A DNA stretch of 7,396 nt from DATLAN01 sp035527455 (GCA_035527455.1 DATLAN010000458.1:1-7396); one strand, 5' to 3'. Counted from the first letter of the stretch, positions 1 through 5,384 are shown. Translations and numbers: made by a program. Notes: generated by a model not told the origin, from the sequence alone.

Positions 1-822
1 GGTCGCCACCGCCGCGCCGCCGGGGTTGACCGACAGCGGGCCGGGGCCACGGTTCTGGATCGTGATGGCGCGGCGGGTGGCAAGCGCCGCCGCAATGCTG
101 ACCGACACGGCGGCGACCGCCGTGATGGTCTGGGTCGCCGTGGTGCCCTTGTTGGCGGCATCGACCTTGAGCCGACCAACACTGTTCGTGTGCAGCGGCA
201 CGTAGTCGCCGTCGGCGGCGTCGGCGGCGTCCGCATCGCGGCGCACCGAGAGCGCCATGACGCCCACGTCGCCGCTGGCCGCCACCGCGTCCTCGGCCTT
301 GCCCAAGTTCGTCGCGCCCGTGCCCGGCGTGACGGTCGGCCCCACGGCCACGGTGCCCGACACCGTGACGGTGCCGCTGATGGCCACGCGCAGGTTGCCC
401 GTGGCGTCCACGATGAGCGGGATGTAGTCCCCGTCGCCCGCCAGGACGGCCGGAGCATCCTGGCGCACGGCCAGCATCATGGCGCCCACATCGCCCGTGA
501 CGTGGGCGGTGTCTTCCACTTTGCCCAGCGCCAGGGCCTGCGCGCCCGACAGCACCGGCACCGACTCGATGATGTTGTTGGCGCCATCGACCCGGCCCTG
601 GAACAGCCGCCGGGTGCCGCCGCTGTCGGGGCCGCCGATGGCGACCTCGTCGTCGGCCAGATCGAGATCGACCACGACGACGACCGGCGCGCCACTGATG
701 GCGCACAGCAACGCGTTGCCGAGCGCGGTGGCCGTGAAGCCAATGACGCCCTGCTCACCAATCGGCGGCACCAGGGTCGCCGGGTTCACACCCAGGATTT
801 GACGCTTGCTGTCGTCAGGCAT
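1..822 (-). CDS. Probable virion spike/adhesin-like protein with duplicated 46-aa module (3' end cut by window)
   Basis: An open frame of 274 codons runs from the ATG at 822 off the left edge with no stop, so the protein is incomplete at its C-terminus. Residues 1-100 are a Val/Ala/Gly-rich beta-type region. Two related 46-residue modules follow, at 101-146 and 175-220, identical at 24 of 46 positions. Both share the pattern K-x-E-D, GDVG, M-x-L-x-V-R-x-D, DGDY-x-PL and a closing G-x-L-x-V. They are separated by a Thr/Val/Gly-rich strand repeat. A third part begins near 225 with RRAITIQNRGPGPLSV, a pattern I associate with C-terminal domains of phage surface proteins. The start overlaps the stop of the preceding gene by one base (TAATG) and has no good Shine-Dalgarno, which suggests translational coupling. 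I infer a spike or receptor-binding role from the repeated beta modules and the last place in the cluster; the exact family is not recognised. Existence is well supported, function moderate to weak. Confidence 0.8.
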   Translation of the reverse strand, partial: MPDDSKRQILGVNPATLVPPIGEQGVIGFTATALGNALLCAISGAPVVVVVDLDLADDEVAIGGPDSGGTRRLFQGRVDGANNIIESVPVLSGAQALALGKVEDTAHVTGDVGAMMLAVRQDAPAVLAGDGDYIPLIVDATGNLRVAISGTVTVSGTVAVGPTVTPGTGATNLGKAEDAVAASGDVGVMALSVRRDADAADAADGDYVPLHTNSVGRLKVDAANKGTTATQTITAVAAVSVSIAAALATRRAITIQNRGPGPLSVNPGGAAVAT

Positions 823-1637
823 TAGGTCGCCCCGTACCGCTGCGGGTTATCGGCAAAGGTGCCGTAAATCGAGTTCTCGCCGCTGTCGGTCGTCGGGTCG
901 TAGATGTGACCCCCGATGACCGCCGCCACCGTCGGGTCCGGCGGCGGGCCGGGCGGGAGCGTGTTGCGCATCTGGAAGCTCACCCGGTCGCTGCGCGTGA
1001 GATGCTCGCAGATGTCGCGGTTGGGTGTGGCGATGCCGAAGGGCGGCCCTTCCCAGAATCCGGCCGACGCGGCCACCACGTTGCCGTACTCGGTGGTCAT
1101 GATGTTGATCGGCTGGTTGTTGATCAGGATCCGCACATCGATGTTGGGCAGCACGTTGATCGGGTCCACATCGATGCCCCAGAAGGTGATCACGCCACGG
1201 GAAAGCGCGGGCACCTGGAAGTCGATGATTTCGGTAAAGGCGCCACCGGGGCCCACGGCAGGCAAAGCAACGGGAGGATCAGTGGTGGCTCCGGTGCCCC
1301 GGTGACGATGGAATTTCTGTCCGCTGAAAGGAACGTCGATGTGCGACGGACGCCGAGCGGTTTGCGGCGTCCAGAGCATCTGCGTCGTGAGCTTGCCCAC
1401 CACGCAGTTGCACAGGTACTCGATCAGGCACTGCATGTCCGGGTCGATATTGGGCGGCGCCGGAATGTTCGGCGCTACCGGAGTACGCATCTTCTGCGCC
1501 TGCCGCCCGTTGAGCGCGCCGGGCAGCGAGACGTAGGGACGGCCCTTGATCTGCTGACCAACCGGGAGGGCCGGAATACCCGGCCCTCCCACATTGACAG
1601 GTCGATTCGGTCCCATGGGTCGCAGCGGTCCCGGCAT
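822..1637 (-). CDS. Beta-rich virion protein with Pro-rich N-terminus, possible jelly-roll
   Basis: This is a 271-residue protein. Residues 1-65 are rich in Pro and Gly (MPGPLRPMGPNRPVNVGG and PNIPAPPNIDPD) and look unstructured. Residues 66-90 hold a short helix with three Cys (C70, C76, C78). From about 133 the chain looks like a viral beta sandwich: a strand ending VPALSRGVITFWGIDVD, a second ILINNQPINI, a loop with a Gly/Pro-rich turn, then RVSFQMRNTLPP and a strand at the end. That order (edge strand with VP, internal strands, a late strand before an N-rich loop) resembles single-jelly-roll capsid or spike proteins, but this is my pattern reading, not a homology match. GAGG lies 7 nt before the ATG, and the gene starts 3 nt after the stop of its neighbour. 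It overlaps the next gene by one base. Its size and pairing with the 186-aa neighbour recall the large and small capsid proteins of P23-77-like phages. Confidence 0.87.
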   Translation of the reverse strand: MPGPLRPMGPNRPVNVGGPGIPALPVGQQIKGRPYVSLPGALNGRQAQKMRTPVAPNIPAPPNIDPDMQCLIEYLCNCVVGKLTTQMLWTPQTARRPSHIDVPFSGQKFHRHRGTGATTDPPVALPAVGPGGAFTEIIDFQVPALSRGVITFWGIDVDPINVLPNIDVRILINNQPINIMTTEYGNVVAASAGFWEGPPFGIATPNRDICEHLTRSDRVSFQMRNTLPPGPPPDPTVAAVIGGHIYDPTTDSGENSIYGTFADNPQRYGAT

Positions 1638-1640
1638 GGA

Positions 1641-2201
1641 TTAGCCTCGCGAGCGGGTGAGGTCCAACGCATCCACGTCGTAGATGCGGTAGCCAAAGAA
1701 GGCCCAGTCGATGTTGATGTTCGCACCCTGCACGTTGTCCACCGTCAGGATGACGTTGGAGTTACGCGAGAAGATGCGCGGCTTGGGCAGGAAGAAGGGC
1801 GCGGAGCCCGCCGCCTGGAAGCCCGGCACCGACGTCGCCACGAAGCCCTGCGGCAACGCGTTGCGCTGCAACTCGCGGTTCGTGGACCCGTCCCGGAGTT
1901 GGAACCGGAACGCGTTCTGGAGCAGGACCGGCGGCGCGGCCTGATCGTCGGCCTGCGCCACGATCCCGGTCGCCACGAAGTCCGACTCCTGCCCGACGGT
2001 GAAGATGATGCGCTGGCCGGTGGCGCCCGCCACCACCGCCGTCGGCGTGACGTCCGGCACCAGCCACGCGAACTCCTCGTTGCGGTCGAGCCGCACCCCA
2101 AAGAGTTGGCGAATGTTTTCGTTGATGGAGGCCGCGAGAGCTTGGACGGCGCCCATGCTCAAGCCTGCCTGCTGTTGTCCCTGCGGTGGGGCTCCCCACA
2201 T
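1641..2201 (-). CDS. Beta-rich virion protein, candidate small jelly-roll capsid protein
   Basis: This is a 186-residue protein with no signal peptide and no membrane span. A Gln/Gly-rich start (1-15) leads into a short helix (16-35), then a beta-rich body. Visible strand-like stretches are RIIFTVGQESDFVATGIVAQ (64-83), AFRFQLRDG (97-105) with a following DGSTNRELQ turn, FFLPKPRIFSRNSNVILTV (136-154) and NINIDWAFFGYRIY (161-174). The final order, a Pro-flanked strand, SRNS, a hydrophobic strand, an N-rich loop and a closing strand ending in GYRI, is a pattern seen in small phage virion beta-barrel proteins. I infer a capsid, vertex or decoration subunit. An AAGGAG at 2209-2214 with a 7-nt spacer lies inside the last codons of the preceding gene, so high expression is plausible. 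Only three bases separate it from the next gene, so the two are probably co-translated and may be partners. Confidence 0.87.
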   Translation of the reverse strand: MWGAPPQGQQQAGLSMGAVQALAASINENIRQLFGVRLDRNEEFAWLVPDVTPTAVVAGATGQRIIFTVGQESDFVATGIVAQADDQAAPPVLLQNAFRFQLRDGSTNRELQRNALPQGFVATSVPGFQAAGSAPFFLPKPRIFSRNSNVILTVDNVQGANINIDWAFFGYRIYDVDALDLTRSRG

Positions 2202-2205
2202 AGCG

Positions 2206-2628
2206 CTACTCCTTGGCTTTCTTGCCGAAGATGGAGTCCCAGCGATCCTGGGACATGGTGCCGCTCATACTGACGCTGCTTTTGCTGACCGACTGCTTGG
2301 CCGGGTTCTTCATGGAACGGAGCTTGTGTTCCGGGATGCCCCGGATCTGGTTGTCCTCGCACCGCACGACCGCGACGTTGGTTTGCTTCTCCTCGGAGTA
2401 GTAGGTGCTTTCCACCAGTCCTACGGCGCCCTCGTGATTCGTGTCGATCACTTCCGCGCCCTCGACGTGCTGCACCTTGGCGTTGCCCGCCACCTCGACC
2501 GCCTGACCGGCCTGCACCGTGGGTCGTGGCCGACTGGACTCGATCGCTGCCGCACGCCGCTGCTCCTTGGCGCGTGACTTCTGCCACTTGTCCATCGTCT
2601 TTTTGGCTTCTGCGTTATCCCGAGGCAT
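2206..2628 (-). CDS. Small charged protein with possible SH3/KOW-like core
   Basis: I place the start at the ATG at 2628 because AGGAG lies 8 nt upstream; the frame is open further upstream but without a comparable site. The 140-residue product starts with a charged helix (residues 1-32, many K/R/E/Q). Residues 38-106 follow as a compact, strand-rich region: GQAVEVAGNAKVQHVEG, then GAVGLVESTYYSEEKQTNVAVVRCED, then GIPEHKLRSM. The order, a basic surface, G-x-V-x-L-V-E, a charged loop, VAVV and a closing IP-x-x-L, is what a small SH3/KOW-type barrel would look like, but this is inference. The tail (107-140) is Ser/Met/Lys-rich and ends DSIFGKKAKE. There is no membrane segment. It may be a minor capsid, scaffold or nucleic-acid-binding protein. 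It is the first gene after a 152-nt non-coding leader and leads directly into the 186-aa protein (4 nt apart). Confidence 0.82.
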   Translation of the reverse strand: MPRDNAEAKKTMDKWQKSRAKEQRRAAAIESSRPRPTVQAGQAVEVAGNAKVQHVEGAEVIDTNHEGAVGLVESTYYSEEKQTNVAVVRCEDNQIRGIPEHKLRSMKNPAKQSVSKSSVSMSGTMSQDRWDSIFGKKAKE

Positions 2629-2669
2629 TTCCGTTGCTCCTGTTGAGGTGAGTGGCCGTCGGCCCGACC

Positions 2670-2707
2670 CTGCTGGTCCCACGGGAGAGGGTTGTGGGAA
2701 CCAGCAG
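2670..2707 (-). other. Strong stem-loop upstream of the 140-aa gene
   Basis: On the plus strand CTGCTGGTCCCAC (2670-2682) pairs with GTGGGAACCAGCAG (2694-2707) around an 11-nt loop, giving a 13-bp stem with one bulged base. In the transcribed (minus) sense it lies about 40 nt before the ATG at 2628 and about 75 nt after the capsid-candidate stop. No T-run follows it on the minus strand, so it is not a classic intrinsic terminator. It could be an attenuator, an mRNA-stabilising or processing structure, or a genome secondary-structure element. The pairing is seen directly; the role is unknown. Confidence 0.6.
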
Positions 2708-2754
2708 AGCCGAACCGGCCTGAATTACGATTTGTAGTCGAACCGAACTTGGAC

Positions 2755-2781
2755 GTAAGTCCTTGGTAGCAAAGTACTTAC
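2755..2781 (-). other. Imperfect hairpin at the stop of the capsid-candidate gene
   Basis: GTAAGT at 2755-2760 is complementary to ACTTAC at 2776-2781, and TTG/CAA can add an inner 3-bp stem around GTAG with a small internal loop. It sits exactly at the end of the 195-aa gene, whose TAG stop (2783-2781) is followed directly by an in-frame TAA. The surrounding 2720-2790 stretch is noticeably richer in A/T than the rest of the window. No T-run follows it in the transcribed direction. It may protect the 3' end of the capsid mRNA; this is weak inference. Confidence 0.35.
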
Positions 2782-3368
2782 TACTGGACCTCGTAGCCAA
2801 ATTCCGAGTCCAAGATGTTCCACACATCCCGGTCCTCGGTCAGCGCCGCCGCACCAGCGGTGACGAGTTCACCGAAGAACGCCTGCTGCGGCGGAATGGC
2901 GATCTTGCGCTTCTCGATCGAGAAACGGCTGAAGAACGCCGGGACACCGTTGGTGGACGTACCGAGATCCGTCGCGGCCGTGGTGGTCGCAGCGAAACCC
3001 GACGTGCCCAGACCCGCCGGGAACCAGAAGGCGGGGCCGACGGCGTAGTCCTTGACGCCGACGTGGAAGCGGTAGAACGAGTTGTAGAGCAGGTTCGTCA
3101 GATCGACGCCACCCGTCGCCACGGCCACGTCCTCGCTGTACGCGAGACGAATGCCGTAGACCACCGCGAGACGCGGCGCCGACAACTGCCCACCCGACGT
3201 GATGCCGGGGAAAATGTCCCGCTCCGTCTTGGCCGCGACGTCCACGAAGAACCGCAGCGTGCCGTTGGGCGTCGCCGCCGTGTACGTGGCCCGGTCGTAG
3301 ACCGGCTGCACGATCGGCTCAAGAACCGCCTGACCGAACTGGAAGGGGGAACCCATCCGTTGAGGCAT
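2781..3368 (-). CDS. Candidate major capsid protein (beta-rich, single-jelly-roll-like)
   Basis: The start is set at the ATG at 3368 because AGGAG sits 6 nt upstream; the in-frame extension to a GTG at 3422 has no properly spaced site. The product is 195 residues, without signal peptide or membrane span. After a short N-terminal arm (MPQRMGSPFQFGQAVLEP) come strand-like stretches TLRFFVDVAA (37-46), RLAVVYGIRLAYSED (66-80), FYRFHVGVKDY (98-108), PAFWFPAG (112-119) and FSRFSIEKRKIAIPPQQAFF (146-165), then DVWNILDSEFGYEV at the end. The late IPP-QQ-x-F strand followed by a flexible Gly/Ala loop and a closing strand matches the general shape of viral jelly rolls; no family match is claimed. It is the only gene in the window with sizeable non-coding, hairpin-bearing sequence on both sides, as expected for a separately controlled, highly expressed capsid gene. 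It ends with tandem stops TAG-TAA. Confidence 0.87.
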   Translation of the reverse strand: MPQRMGSPFQFGQAVLEPIVQPVYDRATYTAATPNGTLRFFVDVAAKTERDIFPGITSGGQLSAPRLAVVYGIRLAYSEDVAVATGGVDLTNLLYNSFYRFHVGVKDYAVGPAFWFPAGLGTSGFAATTTAATDLGTSTNGVPAFFSRFSIEKRKIAIPPQQAFFGELVTAGAAALTEDRDVWNILDSEFGYEVQ

Positions 3369-3374
3369 ATCGAA

Positions 3375-3379
3375 CTCCT
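3375..3379 (-). promoter_or_regulatory. Shine-Dalgarno of the capsid-candidate gene
   Basis: CTCCT on the plus strand reads AGGAG on the coding strand, 6 nt before the ATG at 3368. This decides the start: the alternative upstream GTG in the same frame has GGAG directly touching it, too close to work. Confidence 0.7.
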
Positions 3380-3407
3380 GTGTGTGCGTGACTGCCCGAC
3401 CACCCCA

Positions 3408-3448
3408 GGTGGCCGACAGCACCTCCGATGGTCCGCTGGGCGGCCACC
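3408..3448 (-). other. Inverted repeat in the leader of the capsid-candidate gene
   Basis: GGTGGCCG (3408-3415) and CGGCCACC (3441-3448) are perfect 8-bp inverted repeats with a 25-nt loop. In the transcript this would be a stem-loop about 40 nt upstream of the ATG at 3368. Together with the smaller hairpin at 3484-3498 it makes the 193-nt leader quite structured. I found no convincing -35/-10 pair in the leader. Possible roles are mRNA stabilisation or translational control; none is shown by the sequence. Confidence 0.4.
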
Positions 3449-3483
3449 GGGTTGTCAGTGGAGGCAGGACCGAACATCAGCCC

Positions 3484-3498
3484 CGCCAGAGGCTGGCG
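3484..3498 (-). other. Short GC hairpin after the Arg-rich gene
   Basis: CGCCAG and CTGGCG form a perfect 6-bp stem with a 3-nt loop, about 65 nt downstream of the stop of the Arg-rich membrane protein. No T-run follows in the transcribed direction, so termination here would not be of the standard factor-independent kind. It may only partially insulate the upstream genes from the capsid candidate. Confidence 0.35.
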
Positions 3499-3561
3499 CC
3501 TTCCCCCACACCATGTGAGAGCGCGCCGCAGGATCGATATGTGGAAGTTGAACTGAGTGGG

Positions 3562-4461
3562 TTAGAACGTCGGCCCGAAGGTCGCCATCTCACCCGCGTT
3601 GTAGTGACCGAAGTCACCCGCCGCGACCTGAGCCGGGGTGCCGTAGCCCGAGTAGGGCATCTGGACGTAGTCCCCGAACTCACCGGCCGCGACCTGGGCG
3701 GGGGTGCCGTAGCCGCTGTACGGCATCTGCACGTAGTCCCCGTAGCCCTGGAACATCGGCGGGAGCATCGGCTTGAGGGTGTCGTTGTAGACATCCAGCA
3801 GCACCGACGCCACGCCGCCCAAGAACATGAGTTGGGCGTTGGCCTTGGACGTGACGAACTTGCCGAAGACCCACGACACCACACCCGCACCGACGAGCTT
3901 CGTCACCGGCTTACCCCACGCCGTGCCCTGCACGCCCGGGATGTTGTTGGCCAGCACGTTGCCGACGATGTGGGTGCCCACCGCGCCGCCCGTGACCCAG
4001 AGGGCCTTCCCGATCACGCCGCCGCCGAACATGCCCCCGAACAGGCCGGGGTTGCTACGACGACGCCCGCTGCGACGACGACGACGCCGCGAGGACTTAC
4101 GAGCGGGACGCCGACGGACGGCCTTGCGCCGACGCGACGGGTTGCGACGACGACGCCGCGTGGTGGCCCGACGCCGACGCACGGGGTTGCGACGCCGCTT
4201 GGTGGACGCACGACGCCGACGCCGACGCACGGGGTTGCGACGCCGACTCGCGCGCTTGCGGGTCGTGCGCCGACGCGACGGGTTGCGACGACGACGCCGC
4301 GTGGTGGCCCGACGCCGACGCACGGGGTTGCGACGCCGGGTAGCGGCCCGACGCCGACGAACAGGCCGCCGGGTGGACCGGCGACGCCTACGAGTTGCAG
4401 CCATACCGCTGCTCCTTTTCTTCCGCCGTGTCGGCGGGTTCAGCAGAAACGCTTCTGCCAT
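3562..4461 (-). CDS. Protamine-like Arg-rich protein with hydrophobic segments and duplicated GDYVQM tail
   Basis: From the ATG at 4461 this is a 299-residue protein with three distinct parts. Residues 11-140 contain 68 Arg in 130 positions, arranged in RRRR blocks separated by NP, NPS, NPV and ATT. This looks like a protamine or a viral core protein and should bind nucleic acid. Residues 139-230 are hydrophobic and Gly-rich, with candidate spans near 146-170, 186-203 and 209-227. The tail carries two copies of a 22-residue unit starting GDYVQMPYSGYGTP (241-262 and 263-284), followed by a degenerate third start, GHYN. The ATG lies 2 nt after the preceding stop, with GAGG 8 nt upstream. A second in-frame ATG at 4404 has a stronger AAAGGAG and would give 280 residues. 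I infer a membrane-embedded virion protein that ties the inner membrane to the packaged genome. No known family is recognised, and the long antisense frames across it are composition artefacts. Confidence 0.85.
   Translation of the reverse strand: MAEAFLLNPPTRRKKRSSGMAATRRRRRSTRRPVRRRRAATRRRNPVRRRRATTRRRRRNPSRRRTTRKRASRRRNPVRRRRRRASTKRRRNPVRRRRATTRRRRRNPSRRRKAVRRRPARKSSRRRRRRSGRRRSNPGLFGGMFGGGVIGKALWVTGGAVGTHIVGNVLANNIPGVQGTAWGKPVTKLVGAGVVSWVFGKFVTSKANAQLMFLGGVASVLLDVYNDTLKPMLPPMFQGYGDYVQMPYSGYGTPAQVAAGEFGDYVQMPYSGYGTPAQVAAGDFGHYNAGEMATFGPTF
3610..3741 (-). repeat. Tandem 66-bp repeat encoding the GDYVQM tail units
   Basis: Two adjacent in-frame 66-bp units, 3610-3675 and 3676-3741, each encode 22 residues beginning GDYVQMPYSGYGTP. 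The peptides differ only at one Asp/Glu position, while the DNA differs at several synonymous sites. The duplication is therefore not brand new, and the peptide appears to be kept by selection. A shorter related start (GHYNAG) follows the second peptide unit. Confidence 0.88.
4125..4197 (-). repeat. 73-bp perfect direct repeat in the Arg-rich coding tract, copy nearer the C-terminus
   Basis: This segment is identical over 73 bp to 4266-4338, 141 bp away and in the same frame. It encodes RRRNPVRRRRATTRRRRRNP and a few more residues (about 89-112 of the 299-aa protein). Perfect identity suggests recent duplication or repeat homogenisation, and a hotspot for length change. Confidence 0.9.
4266..4338 (-). 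repeat. 73-bp perfect direct repeat in the Arg-rich coding tract, copy nearer the N-terminus
   Basis: Partner of 4125-4197, offset by exactly 141 bp (47 codons), so the reading frame is preserved. It encodes about residues 42-65 of the Arg-rich protein. The intervening DNA is also built from CGACGCCGACG-like units but is diverged. Confidence 0.9.
4412..4418 (-). promoter_or_regulatory. Strong internal Shine-Dalgarno for a second start in the Arg-rich gene
   Basis: CTCCTTT on the plus strand reads AAAGGAG on the coding strand, 7 nt before the in-frame ATG at 4404. It is a better site than the GAGG serving the ATG at 4461, so a 280-aa form lacking the MAEAFLLNPP segment may be made in addition to, or instead of, the 299-aa form. 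Confidence 0.55.
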
Positions 4462-4463
4462 GA

Positions 4464-5384
4464 CTACCCCCTCACCCAATCGGTGACTTTGAACCCCGAG
4501 CGCGCGCCCGGCTTGTTCAGAACGAGGATTTGCTTACCGTTTGCAGTAGTGGCCATGAGCGCGTTCTTGGTTTTGAACTCGTGGCGCCAGGGCGTGCCGG
4601 TCTTGTTGGATCCCGGGAACCGCTTGTCAGCGGCGTACCCGACATCCATCGCCCGGCCCATTCCAACGAGGAATCGTTTGCCTGTGCCCGGTGCTTTCCC
4701 GACCTTGCTGATCTTGGCCGGGTACGCACCCCCATGGAACTTGATGTAACGGCGCAGCGCGGCGTCGAACTCTTTGCGCTCTGCCGGGGTCAGCTTCTTG
4801 CGGAAGGTGTCGATGTGCTTCGGCAACGGATTCATCACCATCAGGCGGGGCCCCGGGTTGGAGCGACGCTTGGCGGTGGCCTTCTTCTTCGTCGCGCGCT
4901 TGGCGACCTTCTTCTTGGCGGGCTTCTTCTTCGGCGCCGCCTTGCGCTTCGTCGCGGGCTTGGGCACCAGGATCGTCTGGATGCCCCACGCGAGGTAGTC
5001 GCCCTTCACGCCCTTGGGCCGATCGCCCTTGGCGTTCGCGGCGAACTTGCCGACGACGACCAAGGTGTTGGGCGACAGGGTGCGCGGGAAGCCCTTGTAC
5101 TTGCGCGCCTTGCCCAGCGCGAAAGCGGCGTCCACCTTCATGCTGCTGCGCGCCCACGCGAGCGAGATCGTGCGGAACGACGTCTTCACGAACCGCTGCG
5201 GCCCACGCACGCTGAAGCGCTTGAAGTTCTTCGTCACATCCGGCAGCTTCTTGCCCGACTTGGAGTCGCGCTTCACGGGGTTGGTCCGCGTCGCCTTCTT
5301 CGCCGCCTCTGTACGGACGGCCGCCGACTTCGCACGGGTGGACCGTGGGGCGCCGAGCGTCGGGAATGGAGTGACTTTGGCCAT
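4464..5384 (-). CDS. Basic two-domain protein with histone-H1-like Lys/Ala linker
   Basis: I start the gene at the ATG at 5384, which shares one base with the stop of the preceding gene (TAATG); only a weak GAAG lies upstream, so coupling is likely. The 306-residue product has a basic N-terminus (1-55), a first globular region (56-142: FKRFSVRGPQRFVKTSF, then TLVVVGKFAANAKGDRPKG, ending YLAWGIQTILVP) and a Lys/Ala/Pro linker (143-174, KRKAAPKKKPAKKKVAKRA) like histone H1 or bacterial Hc1/AlgP tails. A second region (182-306) contains LTPAERKEFDAALRRYIKFHGG, GKRFLVGMGRAMDVGY, TPWRHEF, NGKQILVLN and a closing TDWVRG. The second region looks like a small alpha/beta domain; I have a sense of similar uncharacterised viral proteins but cannot name a family. 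There are no membrane spans. I infer nucleic-acid binding in the virion or during packaging. It shares the hexapeptide RRSNPG with the next gene product. Confidence 0.85.
   Translation of the reverse strand: MAKVTPFPTLGAPRSTRAKSAAVRTEAAKKATRTNPVKRDSKSGKKLPDVTKNFKRFSVRGPQRFVKTSFRTISLAWARSSMKVDAAFALGKARKYKGFPRTLSPNTLVVVGKFAANAKGDRPKGVKGDYLAWGIQTILVPKPATKRKAAPKKKPAKKKVAKRATKKKATAKRRSNPGPRLMVMNPLPKHIDTFRKKLTPAERKEFDAALRRYIKFHGGAYPAKISKVGKAPGTGKRFLVGMGRAMDVGYAADKRFPGSNKTGTPWRHEFKTKNALMATTANGKQILVLNKPGARSGFKVTDWVRG

Noticed and set aside
2670..2707. Intrinsic terminator
   Set aside because: The hairpin is strong but is followed by a G/C-rich sequence without a T-run on the coding strand, so it was kept only as a stem-loop of unknown role.
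2701..2780. tRNA-like GGTTCGA on the minus strand
   Set aside because: A T-loop-like heptamer is present, but no 5-bp T stem, anticodon arm or acceptor stem can be formed around it.
3369..3561. Short minus-strand frame starting MFGPASTDNPVAAQ in the capsid leader
   Set aside because: It has only a poor ribosome binding site, overlaps the capsid candidate out of frame and has no recognisable features. The region is better explained as a structured leader.
2701..3561. Sigma-70-type promoters in the two non-coding gaps
   Set aside because: I looked for TTGACA/TATAAT-like pairs on the minus strand and found only poor matches with wrong spacing.
4060..4400. CRISPR array or minisatellite in the repetitive tract
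   Set aside because: The repeats are irregular, in frame with an Arg-rich protein, and lack unique spacers of constant length.
3827..4486. Plus-strand Arg-rich frame opposite the protamine-like gene
   Set aside because: CGACGACG-type repeats read as Arg in more than one frame on both strands. The minus-strand frame also contains hydrophobic spans, a repeated tail and proper starts, which the plus frame lacks.
4665..4705. Possible P-loop in the 306-aa protein (VGKAPGTGKRF)
   Set aside because: The spacing is GxxxxxGK rather than GxxxxGK, the next residue is Arg rather than Ser/Thr, and no Walker B follows. It is not a packaging ATPase.
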